Of a stretch of 6,371 nucleotides of DNA, positions 1-4,917 are shown in pieces. Below the pieces are notes generated by a model. That model searched no databases, was not told the DNA's origin, and was given only the letters and a program-made list of their open reading frames with translations. The position numbers and the translations under genes were made by a program. This stretch comes from Actinomycetales bacterium (lineage in GTDB: Bacteria; Actinomycetota; Actinomycetes; Mycobacteriales; Mycobacteriaceae). Position 1 is the first letter of the stretch; each line of letters begins with the position of its first letter. Location of the stretch: the NCBI GenBank assembly GCA_012841845.1, contig DUTZ01000002.1, forward strand, positions 1 to 6,371, in the 5' to 3' direction.

Positions 1-2
1 AC

Positions 3-158
3 ACCGGCCACACATACCGAACACACCCAACAGGACCCCTGGCCCTAGCACGCCAACACCTCACCGAAACAGCACTACAACGCTGGTTCACCACCCACTT
101 CAACAACCACCACCCACCCGACGAACAACCGCCGCAAGACCAACCGCCGGACAGCTGA
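3..158 (+). CDS. 3' end of a gene, probably DUF222/13E12-type HNH endonuclease-like protein (partial)
   Basis: An open frame runs from the left edge to a TGA at 156-158 and gives the last 51 residues of a protein that starts outside the window. Near its beginning it reads TGHTYRTHPTGPLA, which resembles the segment after the HNH motif in actinobacterial DUF222 (13E12 repeat) proteins. The rest is a hydrophilic tail rich in Gln, His, Pro and Asp (QPPQDQPPD), with no recognisable domain. By my count A+C make up about 78% of the + strand here, and many codons end in A, unlike every other gene in the window. DUF222 proteins often carry an HNH nuclease domain at the C-terminus, occur in many copies per genome, and their function is not settled. 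The HNH core itself is not visible, so the family call rests on a short motif and on composition. It converges on the L,D-transpeptidase gene with 3 bp between the stops. Confidence 0.5.
   Translation, partial: TGHTYRTHPTGPLALARQHLTETALQRWFTTHFNNHHPPDEQPPQDQPPDS
126..155 (+). repeat. Two tandem 15-bp units in the C-terminal tail
   Basis: CAACCGCCG occurs at 126-134 and again at 141-149, a 15-bp period. It encodes QPPQD followed by QPPDS. This is a small in-frame duplication in the disordered tail of the left-hand partial gene and is probably low-complexity drift. Confidence 0.5.
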
Positions 159-165
159 GGATCAG
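155..165. other. Tiny palindrome holding both convergent stop codons
   Basis: CTGA-GGA-TCAG is a 4-bp stem with a 3-nt loop. It contains the TGA of the left partial gene (156-158) and, on the other strand, the TGA of the L,D-transpeptidase gene (162-164). It is too short to be a convincing terminator and has no T tract, so any terminator for this convergent pair must lie inside coding sequence or be factor-dependent. Confidence 0.3.
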
Positions 166-926
166 AAGGCGAAGACCTCGTCACCCGCGCGGAGCTGCTC
201 GAAGAACTCCGAGGCGGCGTGGTGCCCGAGGTGGATGCAGCCGTGAGAGGGCTCCTCCAGCCGTCCCTCGTGGAAGGCCATACCGCTCACGGTGAAGTAC
301 GTCGAGAACGGCATCGGCGAGTCGAAGGGGATGCTGTGGTCGTGGCGCACGTGACGGAGCACCCGGTGCGATCCGAGCGCCGTCTCGTAGCCGGGCCGGC
401 CGGTGGTGACGGGGACTGGGCCGTAGGTAACGCGGCCGCCCTCCTGCAGCCAGGCGGATTTTCCGCTCACGTCGATGCACGCGCGAGCCGAGGGCGGGCA
501 CGGCGTGTCGGCGGGCTCGGCGGCGTCGAGCGGTCCGCCCGGACCGTGGCCGAGGAGCGTCGCCTCGGTGGCGCGCCGGGCGTCGGCCGCGTCGCGCGGA
601 CCCTGCCCCAGGACGTCCCGCACCACGAGGTCCAGATTGGTGAGGTCCTCCGGCTGCTGCTGCTCCACGAGGAGCTCGCGGGCCACCGATCGCACGAACC
701 TGTCGTCCACCACGACGGGGACCGGCGTCTCCTCGGCGGTCCCGGCGATCCCGGCGGGCGCGGCCTCGGCGACCACGCGCTCCTCGGCCTCCGCGGGAGC
801 GGCGACCTCGTCGGACACGGAGAACGCCACACCCGCACCGAGGAGTGCCGAGATCCCGAGCACGGCGAGATGCCGGCGGTCGGGCACGGCTACGGAGACA
901 GAACGACGGAGGGGCGTCGGGGGCAT
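162..926 (-). CDS. L,D-transpeptidase, YkuD (ErfK/YbiS/YcfS/YnhG) domain, membrane-anchored or secreted
   Basis: Predicted 254-aa envelope enzyme that would make 3-3 meso-DAP cross-links in peptidoglycan, or attach other groups to it, by a cysteine acyl-transfer mechanism. The N-terminus is basic (RR at 17-18), followed by a hydrophobic stretch at about 19-37, which fits a signal anchor or signal peptide. DRRHLA is faintly Tat-like. Residues 40-140 form an Ala/Pro/Glu-rich linker with no known domain. The YkuD domain covers about 148-254 and has the signature H219...S227-H228-G229-C230, where C230 is the expected nucleophile. FHEGRLEEPSHGCIHL is close to the pattern in mycolic-acid actinomycetes. 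No Ig-like or LysM domain precedes it, so it is shorter than LdtMt2-type enzymes. ATG at 926 is chosen because the signal sequence follows directly, and the frame upstream of it overlaps lysS. It lies 43 bp downstream of lysS on the same strand. Confidence 0.93.
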   Translation of the reverse strand: MPPTPLRRSVSVAVPDRRHLAVLGISALLGAGVAFSVSDEVAAPAEAEERVVAEAAPAGIAGTAEETPVPVVVDDRFVRSVARELLVEQQQPEDLTNLDLVVRDVLGQGPRDAADARRATEATLLGHGPGGPLDAAEPADTPCPPSARACIDVSGKSAWLQEGGRVTYGPVPVTTGRPGYETALGSHRVLRHVRHDHSIPFDSPMPFSTYFTVSGMAFHEGRLEEPSHGCIHLGHHAASEFFEQLRAGDEVFAF

Positions 927-932
927 GACCCC

Positions 933-938
933 ACCATA
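933..938 (-). promoter_or_regulatory. TANNNT -10 box directly before the L,D-transpeptidase start
   Basis: On the - strand TATGGT lies 6 nt before the ATG at 926, a spacing that would start a transcript at or next to the start codon. No good -35 is visible. The overlapping GGTGGGG could instead serve as a ribosome binding site on an lysS read-through transcript, so this is the weakest of the four such boxes. Confidence 0.3.
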
Positions 939-943
939 GCCCG

Positions 944-968
944 TGTGGCAGATGTGGCCAGTGTGACG
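944..968. repeat. Three imperfect 9-bp tandem units in the lysS-L,D-transpeptidase gap
   Basis: On the + strand TGTGGCAGA (944-952), TGTGGCCAG (953-961) and TGTGACG (962-968) follow head to tail with a 9-bp period. They fill the upstream half of the 43-bp gap, where -35 or regulator sites for the L,D-transpeptidase gene would lie. The function is unknown; it may be a binding array or chance in G/T-rich spacer. Confidence 0.35.
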
Positions 969-969
969 C

Positions 970-2601
970 TCAGTCGCGCGGCAGCGGCTTGACCATCGGG
1001 AAGAGGATCGTCTCGCGGATCCCGAGCCCGGTGAGCGCCATGAGCAGGCGGTCGATGCCCATCCCGAGTCCCGTGGTGGGCGGCATGCCCTGCTCCATCG
1101 CGGAGAGGAAGTCCTCGTCGAGGACCATCGCCTCGTCGTCGCCGGCCGCGGCGAGGCGGGCCTGGTCCTCGAAGCGCTGGCGCTGGACCACCGGATCGAC
1201 GAGCTCGGAGTAGCCGGTGGCCAACTCGAATCCACGGACGTAGAGGTCCCACTTCTCGGTGACGCCGCGGTCGGTGCGGTGGTCACGGGTGAGCGGAGAG
1301 GTCTCCACGGGGAAGTCGCGGACGAACACGGGCCCGTCGAGCTGGTCGCCGCACAGGTGCTCCCACAACTCCTCGACGAGCTTGCCGTGGAGCCAGCCCT
1401 TGCCCTCCGGCACCTCGAGGCCGACCTTCCCGGCCAGCTCGGTGAGCTCGTCGACGGTGGAGTCCACGGTGACCGTGTCGCCGCCGTCGGCGGCCAGCCC
1501 CGGGTGCTTGGCGGCGAGCGCGTCGTTGAGCGAGGGGTACATGCGCATCTCGCGCCACTGTCCGCCGAGGTCGTACGCGGTGCCGTCCGCCAGGGTCACG
1601 GTGGTGGAGCCGAAGACCTCCTCCGCGACCTCCTGGATGACCTCGCGGATCATCGTCGCGGAGGTGTCGTAGTCGCCGTACGCCTGGTACGTCTCGAGCA
1701 TCGCGAACTCGGGGCTGTGCGAGGAGTCCACGCCCTCGTTGCGGAAGTTGCGGTTGATCTCGAAGACGCGCTCGAGGCCGCCCACCACGCAGCGCTTGAG
1801 GTACAGCTCGGGGGCGATGCGCAGGTAGAGGTCCAGGTCGAGGGCGTTGGAGTGGGTGACGAAGGGCCGGGCCGCGGCGCCGCCGTGGAGCGTCTGCAGC
1901 ATGGGCGTCTCCACCTCGAGGAAGCCGCGCCGCTCGAGCGCGTGGCGCAGCGCGCGCACCACCTTGATCCGCAGCACCGCGTTGCGGCGGGCCTGTTCGC
2001 GCATCACCAGGTCGGTGTAGCGCTGGCGGACGCGGGTGTCCTCGCTCATCTCCTTGTGCGCGACCGGCAGCGGCCGCAGCGCCTTGGCGGCGAGCACCCA
2101 CGAGTCGGCCATCACGGACAGCTCACCGCGCTTGGAGCGCACGACCCGGCCGGTGACGGAGACGTGGTCGCCGAGGTCCACGTCCTGCTTCCACGCCTCG
2201 AGCCGGTCCTCGCCGACGTTGGCCAGCGAGAGCATGGCCTGCAGCTGCGGCGCGAACGCGCTGGGCTCGCCCTCGGCCGCGGGGACGGAGAGGTCGGCGG
2301 CGGGGTCCACGCCGTCCTGGAGCCGGACGAAGCACAGCTTGCCGGTGTTCCGCACGAACAGGACGCGACCGGCGACGGACACCTCGACGTCGGTCTCCTC
2401 CCCCGGCTCGAGGTCGGCGAACCGCGGGTCGGCGACGATCTCGGCGAGCCCGTGCGTGCGCGGCACCTCGACCGGGTACGCCTGCCCGCCGGCGTCGAGC
2501 AGGCGCTGCCGCTTGTCGCGGCGGATGCGGAGCTGCTCGGGGGTGTCGTCGGCGGGGTCGACGGGGACGGTCTCGGGCGCGGAGGAGGTCGAGTCGGTCA
2601 C
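970..2601 (-). CDS. lysS: Lysyl-tRNA synthetase, class II
   Basis: A 543-aa cytoplasmic enzyme that charges tRNA-Lys with lysine using ATP. An N-terminal OB-fold anticodon-binding domain covers about residues 72-175. The class II catalytic core follows, with the lysine-pocket region [12 protein letters not shown] (259-270), motif 2 [11 protein letters not shown] (280-290) and the adjacent [11 protein letters not shown], and motif 3 [11 protein letters not shown] (513-523). All core landmarks are intact and the length suits an actinobacterial LysRS plus a short extra loop near 97-118. GTG at 2601 is chosen because the protein then begins [10 protein letters not shown] shortly before the conserved [16 protein letters not shown]. 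The frame upstream of GTG runs into glsA and looks like shadow sequence. A TATCCT box sits 8 nt before the GTG, with no Shine-Dalgarno, which supports this start. It lies 22 bp downstream of glsA and 43 bp upstream of the L,D-transpeptidase gene. Confidence 0.98.
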   Translation of the reverse strand: MTDSTSSAPETVPVDPADDTPEQLRIRRDKRQRLLDAGGQAYPVEVPRTHGLAEIVADPRFADLEPGEETDVEVSVAGRVLFVRNTGKLCFVRLQDGVDPAADLSVPAAEGEPSAFAPQLQAMLSLANVGEDRLEAWKQDVDLGDHVSVTGRVVRSKRGELSVMADSWVLAAKALRPLPVAHKEMSEDTRVRQRYTDLVMREQARRNAVLRIKVVRALRHALERRGFLEVETPMLQTLHGGAAARPFVTHSNALDLDLYLRIAPELYLKRCVVGGLERVFEINRNFRNEGVDSSHSPEFAMLETYQAYGDYDTSATMIREVIQEVAEEVFGSTTVTLADGTAYDLGGQWREMRMYPSLNDALAAKHPGLAADGGDTVTVDSTVDELTELAGKVGLEVPEGKGWLHGKLVEELWEHLCGDQLDGPVFVRDFPVETSPLTRDHRTDRGVTEKWDLYVRGFELATGYSELVDPVVQRQRFEDQARLAAAGDDEAMVLDEDFLSAMEQGMPPTTGLGMGIDRLLMALTGLGIRETILFPMVKPLPRD

Positions 2602-2609
2602 GATTGCCC

Positions 2610-2615
2610 AGGATA
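2610..2615 (-). promoter_or_regulatory. TANNNT -10 box before lysS GTG, probable leaderless promoter
   Basis: On the - strand TATCCT ends 8 nt before the GTG at 2601, inside the 22-bp glsA-lysS gap. No purine-rich ribosome binding site lies between. The placement is that of a leaderless actinobacterial promoter and would give the essential lysS its own start, independent of the upstream genes. No convincing -35 is seen. Confidence 0.45.
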
Positions 2616-2623
2616 GTCGGTGG

Positions 2624-3529
2624 TCAGTCCGACCCGCCCGGCACCATGTCGAGCACGTGGAGGTCCAGCCGGTCGGACAGCGCCTCGATCGCCGCGGCCG
2701 CGCGGACACTGTTGCCGTGGTCGTCGAGCCGCGGGGCGAAGGCGGCGATCCCGAAGCGCCCCGGCGCCACCGCGAACAGGCAGCCCGACACGCCGCTCTT
2801 GGCCGGCAGCCCCACCTGGTACACCCAGTCGCCGGCCGCGTCGTACATGCCGCAGGTGAACATCACGCTGTTGGCGTAGCGCACCGCCTTTCGGCCCAGC
2901 ACCCGCTCCCCGGTCGCCGGGTGCCGGCCGGCGTCGGCGAGCACCGCCGCCATGAGCGCCAGGTCGCGCACGTCCACGCGGATCGCGCACTGCCGGCCGT
3001 AGCCGCGGACCACCTCGTGCGGGTCGTCGGCGAGCACCTGTTCCTCGGCGAGCAGGTGCGCCAGGGCGAGGTTGCGGTGCGCGTCGTCGGCCTCGGCGTC
3101 CGCGACCTCCTCGTCCACCTCGACGTCCCGCCCGACCAGCGTCGAGAACAACCGCCGGATCTTCTCGAAGCGGGTGCCCTCGTCGTCGTCGGCTTCTCCC
3201 ACCAGGGAGTGGGCGACGAGCGCACCGGCGTTGATGAGCGCGTTGGCCGCGCGACCCGTGCCCGCCTCGAGGGAGATCTCGTTGAACGCCTCGCCGCTCG
3301 GCTCCACGCCGATCCGCTCCGCGACCTCGTCCACGCCCTTCTGGTCCAGCGCGAGGGCGTAGACGAAGGGCTTGGTGGCGGACTGGAGGCAGAAGTCGAC
3401 GGCGTCGTCGCCGGCCGAGACCACAGTGCCGTCGAGGTGACAGACCGCGAGGGCCAACGGCTCGCCGTCGTCGTCCCCGCAGGCCTCTCGGAGGATCTCC
3501 TTGAGCAGGTCGTCCGTGATGTCGCTCAT
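2624..3529 (-). CDS. glsA: Glutaminase (GlsA family, serine-dependent)
   Basis: A 301-aa cytoplasmic enzyme that hydrolyses L-glutamine to glutamate and ammonia, with a beta-lactamase-like fold. The nucleophile pair is S50-x-x-K53 in LQSATKPF. Relative to the known glutamine-contact residues of GlsA enzymes (S66, N117, E161, N168, Y192, Y244, V262, from memory), the same spacing gives S50, N100, E146, N153, Y177, Y229 and V247 here. Every position holds the expected residue, so it should be active. Other hallmarks are [16 protein letters not shown] (73-88), INAGAL and LPAKSGVSG (241-249). The length is normal for a single-domain enzyme without STAS or ankyrin parts. ATG at 3529 starts the conserved N-terminal helix. 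It has no visible Shine-Dalgarno but has a TACCGT box 6 nt upstream. It lies 41 bp after the rhodanese-like gene and 22 bp before lysS. Likely roles are nitrogen or glutamate balance or acid resistance; a link to lysS is not obvious. Confidence 0.97.
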   Translation of the reverse strand: MSDITDDLLKEILREACGDDDGEPLALAVCHLDGTVVSAGDDAVDFCLQSATKPFVYALALDQKGVDEVAERIGVEPSGEAFNEISLEAGTGRAANALINAGALVAHSLVGEADDDEGTRFEKIRRLFSTLVGRDVEVDEEVADAEADDAHRNLALAHLLAEEQVLADDPHEVVRGYGRQCAIRVDVRDLALMAAVLADAGRHPATGERVLGRKAVRYANSVMFTCGMYDAAGDWVYQVGLPAKSGVSGCLFAVAPGRFGIAAFAPRLDDHGNSVRAAAAIEALSDRLDLHVLDMVPGGSD

Positions 3530-3535
3530 GCCACG

Positions 3536-3541
3536 ACGGTA
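3536..3541 (-). promoter_or_regulatory. TANNNT -10 box before glsA, possible leaderless promoter
   Basis: On the - strand TACCGT ends 6 nt before the glsA ATG at 3529. There is no purine-rich ribosome binding site in the intervening CGTGGC. This is consistent with an internal leaderless start within the rhodanese-glsA-lysS block. No good -35 is visible. Confidence 0.35.
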
Positions 3542-3570
3542 GCGGCGCCGGGACCGACCGGCAGCCGGAC

Positions 3571-3978
3571 TCAGTGCGCGGAGATCGCCGACCGCTCGCG
3601 CACCAGGTGCTCGGCGTCGGTGAGCAGGCCGAGCGCCCCGGCGGCGCGGAGGGCGTCGTGCCCGCCGTCCACCGCACGGACGCCGACGACGCCCCGGGCC
3701 TGCAGCTCCCAGGCGAAGAGCTCGGCGTCGAGCCCGTCGTCGCTCACCAACACCACCTCGCGCCCCGCAGTGGCGGCCGCGAGCGGCGCCGACGAGTGGG
3801 GGTCCAGGAGGTCCACCACCGGCCGGGCCTCCACGGCCACGGCGCCGGGCAGGACTCCCTGGCGCTCGCGCTGGGCGCGGGACCGGATGTCGACGACGAG
3901 GGCGCCGGTCGCCACGGCCATTCGGTAGCCGGCGGCGTCGAGGATCGCGTCGGCGGAGGTGGCGAAGGCGGTGGTCAT
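3571..3978 (-). CDS. Rhodanese-like single-domain protein lacking the catalytic cysteine
   Basis: A 135-aa protein with the single-domain rhodanese outline. LVVDIRSRAQRERQG-LPGAVAVE at about 27-50 matches the CH2A-type VDxR...GxxPGA motif. DLLDP follows at 56-60, VVLVSDDGLDAELFAWEL at 75-92 occupies the active-site loop, and VRAVDGGHDALRAAG at 100-114 matches the conserved GG-x-x-A-W/L segment. In active relatives the loop reads VxCxxGxxS; here the cysteine position is S79, and no cysteine exists anywhere in the protein. Classical thiosulfate:cyanide sulfurtransferase or persulfide chemistry is therefore excluded, leaving a binding or regulatory role or a decaying gene. The frame is intact with normal codon use, which argues against simple decay. 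It is the first gene of the lysS-direction block and diverges from the dioxygenase gene over 114 bp. No Shine-Dalgarno precedes ATG 3978, so a leaderless start is likely. Confidence 0.85.
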   Translation of the reverse strand: MTTAFATSADAILDAAGYRMAVATGALVVDIRSRAQRERQGVLPGAVAVEARPVVDLLDPHSSAPLAAATAGREVVLVSDDGLDAELFAWELQARGVVGVRAVDGGHDALRAAGALGLLTDAEHLVRERSAISAH

Positions 3979-3985
3979 AGGACCG

Positions 3986-4015
3986 ATGATAGACAGACCG
4001 GTCTATCTAGCGCAA
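3986..4015 (-). promoter_or_regulatory. Probable promoter of the rhodanese-glsA-lysS block
   Basis: On the - strand the -10 box TATCAT (3986-3991) lies 7 nt before ATG 3978. A weak -35, TTGCGC (4010-4015), is 18 bp upstream. A transcript starting about 7 nt after the -10 would begin at the ATG itself, which fits the absence of a Shine-Dalgarno. The spacer between the two boxes is occupied almost exactly by the 20-bp dyad at 3990-4009. Confidence 0.5.
3990..4009. promoter_or_regulatory. 20-bp palindromic operator, TetR-family style
   Basis: TAGACAGACCGGTCTATCTA has two 10-bp halves that pair at 9 of 10 positions (mismatch 3994/4005), around the perfect core AGACCGGTCT. Dyads of the form TAGAC...GTCTA are typical of TetR-family repressors; from memory the Bacillus LmrA/QdoR boxes and the E. 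coli NemR site look alike. It fills the spacer of the rhodanese promoter and overlaps its -10 by 2 bp, the classic place for a repressor. No TetR gene is in the window, so the regulator is unknown. Confidence 0.6.
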
Positions 4016-4052
4016 GGGTGGCCGGCCGGAATAGTGGCACCCAGGCCGTTGT

Positions 4053-4062
4053 TGATGCATCA
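4053..4062. promoter_or_regulatory. Second palindrome TGATGCATCA, possible operator of the dioxygenase gene
   Basis: A perfect 10-bp dyad in AT-richer sequence, ending 31 bp before the dioxygenase ATG and directly next to a possible -10 (TATAGC, 4063-4068). Its sequence is unrelated to the 3990-4009 dyad, so a different regulator, perhaps of MarR type, would be expected. The family guess is an inference from size and position. Confidence 0.45.
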
Positions 4063-4068
4063 TATAGC
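4063..4068 (+). promoter_or_regulatory. Possible -10 of the dioxygenase promoter
   Basis: TATAGC matches TATAAT at four of six positions and stands out in the GC-rich context. It would place the start near 4075, giving a leader of about 18 nt that still contains the Shine-Dalgarno at 4079-4084. No -35 is recognisable, which fits a promoter that needs an activator or is weak. Confidence 0.35.
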
Positions 4069-4078
4069 CACGTCCACC

Positions 4079-4084
4079 AGGGAG
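4079..4084 (+). promoter_or_regulatory. Ribosome binding site of the dioxygenase gene
   Basis: AGGGAG lies 8 nt before ATG 4093 and decides this start against the long upstream open frame, which runs back across the divergent region and the rhodanese gene. The same hexamer precedes panD. Confidence 0.75.
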
Positions 4085-4092
4085 ATCTCGCC

Positions 4093-4899
4093 ATGACCAC
4101 CACGCCGCGCGCCGACACCGCGCCCGCGCGCCAGCCCGCCGTCTTCGTGGGCCACGGCGCCCCCACCAACGCCCTCGAGGACAACCGCTGGACCCGCGAA
4201 TGGGCCGCCCTCGGCGCCTCGCTCCCCGAACGCCCGCGGGCTGTGCTCGCCGTGTCCGCGCACTGGTACATCAACGCCACCGCCGTCACCGCCATGCACC
4301 GGCCGCGCACGATCCACGACTTCTACGGCTTCCCCCGCGAGCTCGCCGAGTTCGAATACCCCGCCCTCGGCGCCCCCGAGCTCGCGGCCGAGGTGGCCGA
4401 GGTCGTCAAACCCACCTGGGTGGGCGCCGACCTGGACTCGTGGGGCTTCGACCACGGCACCTGGTCCGTCCTCACCCACATCTTCCCCGACGCCGACGTG
4501 CCCGTCGCCCAACTCTCCGTGGACGCGAGCAAGCCCGCCGAGTACCACCACGAGCTGGGAACGAAGCTGGCCGCGCTCCGCGACTCCGGCGTGCTCGTGC
4601 TGGCCAGCGGCAACGTGGTGCACAACCTGCGCATGGTGAACCCGGCGGTCGGCGAGACCGGCGCCGACTGGGCCCACCGCTTCGACGACCACGCCGAGGG
4701 CCTCCTGGCCACGCGCCCCGAGGACGCGCCGGCGCTGCTCGAGCACCCCGACGCCGCGCGCGCCGTGCCCACCGCCGACCACTTCCTGCCCCTGCTCTAC
4801 ACCGCCGGCATGGCCGCGGCCTCCGGCGAGCGGCTCGAGTCGTTCACCAAGGACTACGTGTGGGACTCGCTGTCCATGACGAGCTACCGGGCGGCCTGA
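4093..4899 (+). CDS. Extradiol ring-cleavage dioxygenase, 4,5-DOPA dioxygenase (YgiD/DODA, LigB-type) family
   Basis: A 268-aa cytoplasmic metal-dependent dioxygenase of the LigB superfamily. YgiD/DODA relatives open catechol-type rings next to the diol, for example L-DOPA to 4,5-seco-DOPA, but the true substrate is often unknown. The protein follows E. coli YgiD closely: VFVGHGAPTNALED (17-30), VSAHWY (54-59), TIHDFYGFP (73-81), WGFDHGTWSVL (117-127), SGNVVHNLR (172-180) and ADHFLPLLY (228-236). H21, H57, H177 and H230 align with the metal-ligand histidines of YgiD, and H121 is also conserved, so an active enzyme is expected. The length matches the family. It is the only complete + strand gene in the window. 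It is divergent from the rhodanese-like gene and ends 15 bp from the coaX stop, so it is transcribed alone. The palindrome at 4053-4062 suggests its own regulator, which would fit a detoxification enzyme induced by catechols or quinones (inference). Confidence 0.95.
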   Translation: MTTTPRADTAPARQPAVFVGHGAPTNALEDNRWTREWAALGASLPERPRAVLAVSAHWYINATAVTAMHRPRTIHDFYGFPRELAEFEYPALGAPELAAEVAEVVKPTWVGADLDSWGFDHGTWSVLTHIFPDADVPVAQLSVDASKPAEYHHELGTKLAALRDSGVLVLASGNVVHNLRMVNPAVGETGADWAHRFDDHAEGLLATRPEDAPALLEHPDAARAVPTADHFLPLLYTAGMAAASGERLESFTKDYVWDSLSMTSYRAA

Positions 4900-4917
4900 G
4901 GCGCCAGACGCCACTCA
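4897..4917. terminator. Weak bidirectional hairpin between dioxygenase and coaX stops
   Basis: TGAG-GCG, a CCAGA loop, then CGC and CTCA pair over 7 bp with a 2-nt bulge (4912-4913). Both stop codons lie in the stem. There is no T tract on either side, so it is at best a poor intrinsic terminator for the two convergent genes, though GC-rich actinobacteria commonly use such imperfect structures. Confidence 0.3.

Noticed and set aside
927..1286. N-terminal extension of the L,D-transpeptidase frame by 120 residues
   Set aside because: The extension overlaps the end of lysS and has shadow composition (Ser/Arg/Pro). The basic-hydrophobic signal sequence begins right after ATG 926.
1279..2616. Long + strand open frame of 445 codons opposite lysS
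   Set aside because: It is the antisense shadow of lysS in GC-rich DNA: rich in Val/Gly/His/Arg, with no family motifs, while the - strand has a complete class II LysRS.
2036..3928. 630-codon + strand open frame across lysS, glsA and the rhodanese-like gene
   Set aside because: It runs antisense through three recognisable genes, and its Ser/Arg/Pro/Ala/Thr-rich composition is typical of out-of-frame reading in GC-rich DNA.
4045..4057. 13-mer GCCGTTGTTGATG shared between the divergent region and panD (5985-5997)
   Set aside because: In panD it simply encodes conserved residues around INNGA on the other strand, with no dyad and no promoter context. It was judged a coincidence.
3574..4092. N-terminal extension of the dioxygenase frame by 173 residues
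   Set aside because: It is antisense to the rhodanese-like gene. ATG 4093 has a good ribosome binding site and gives the YgiD-like N-terminus.
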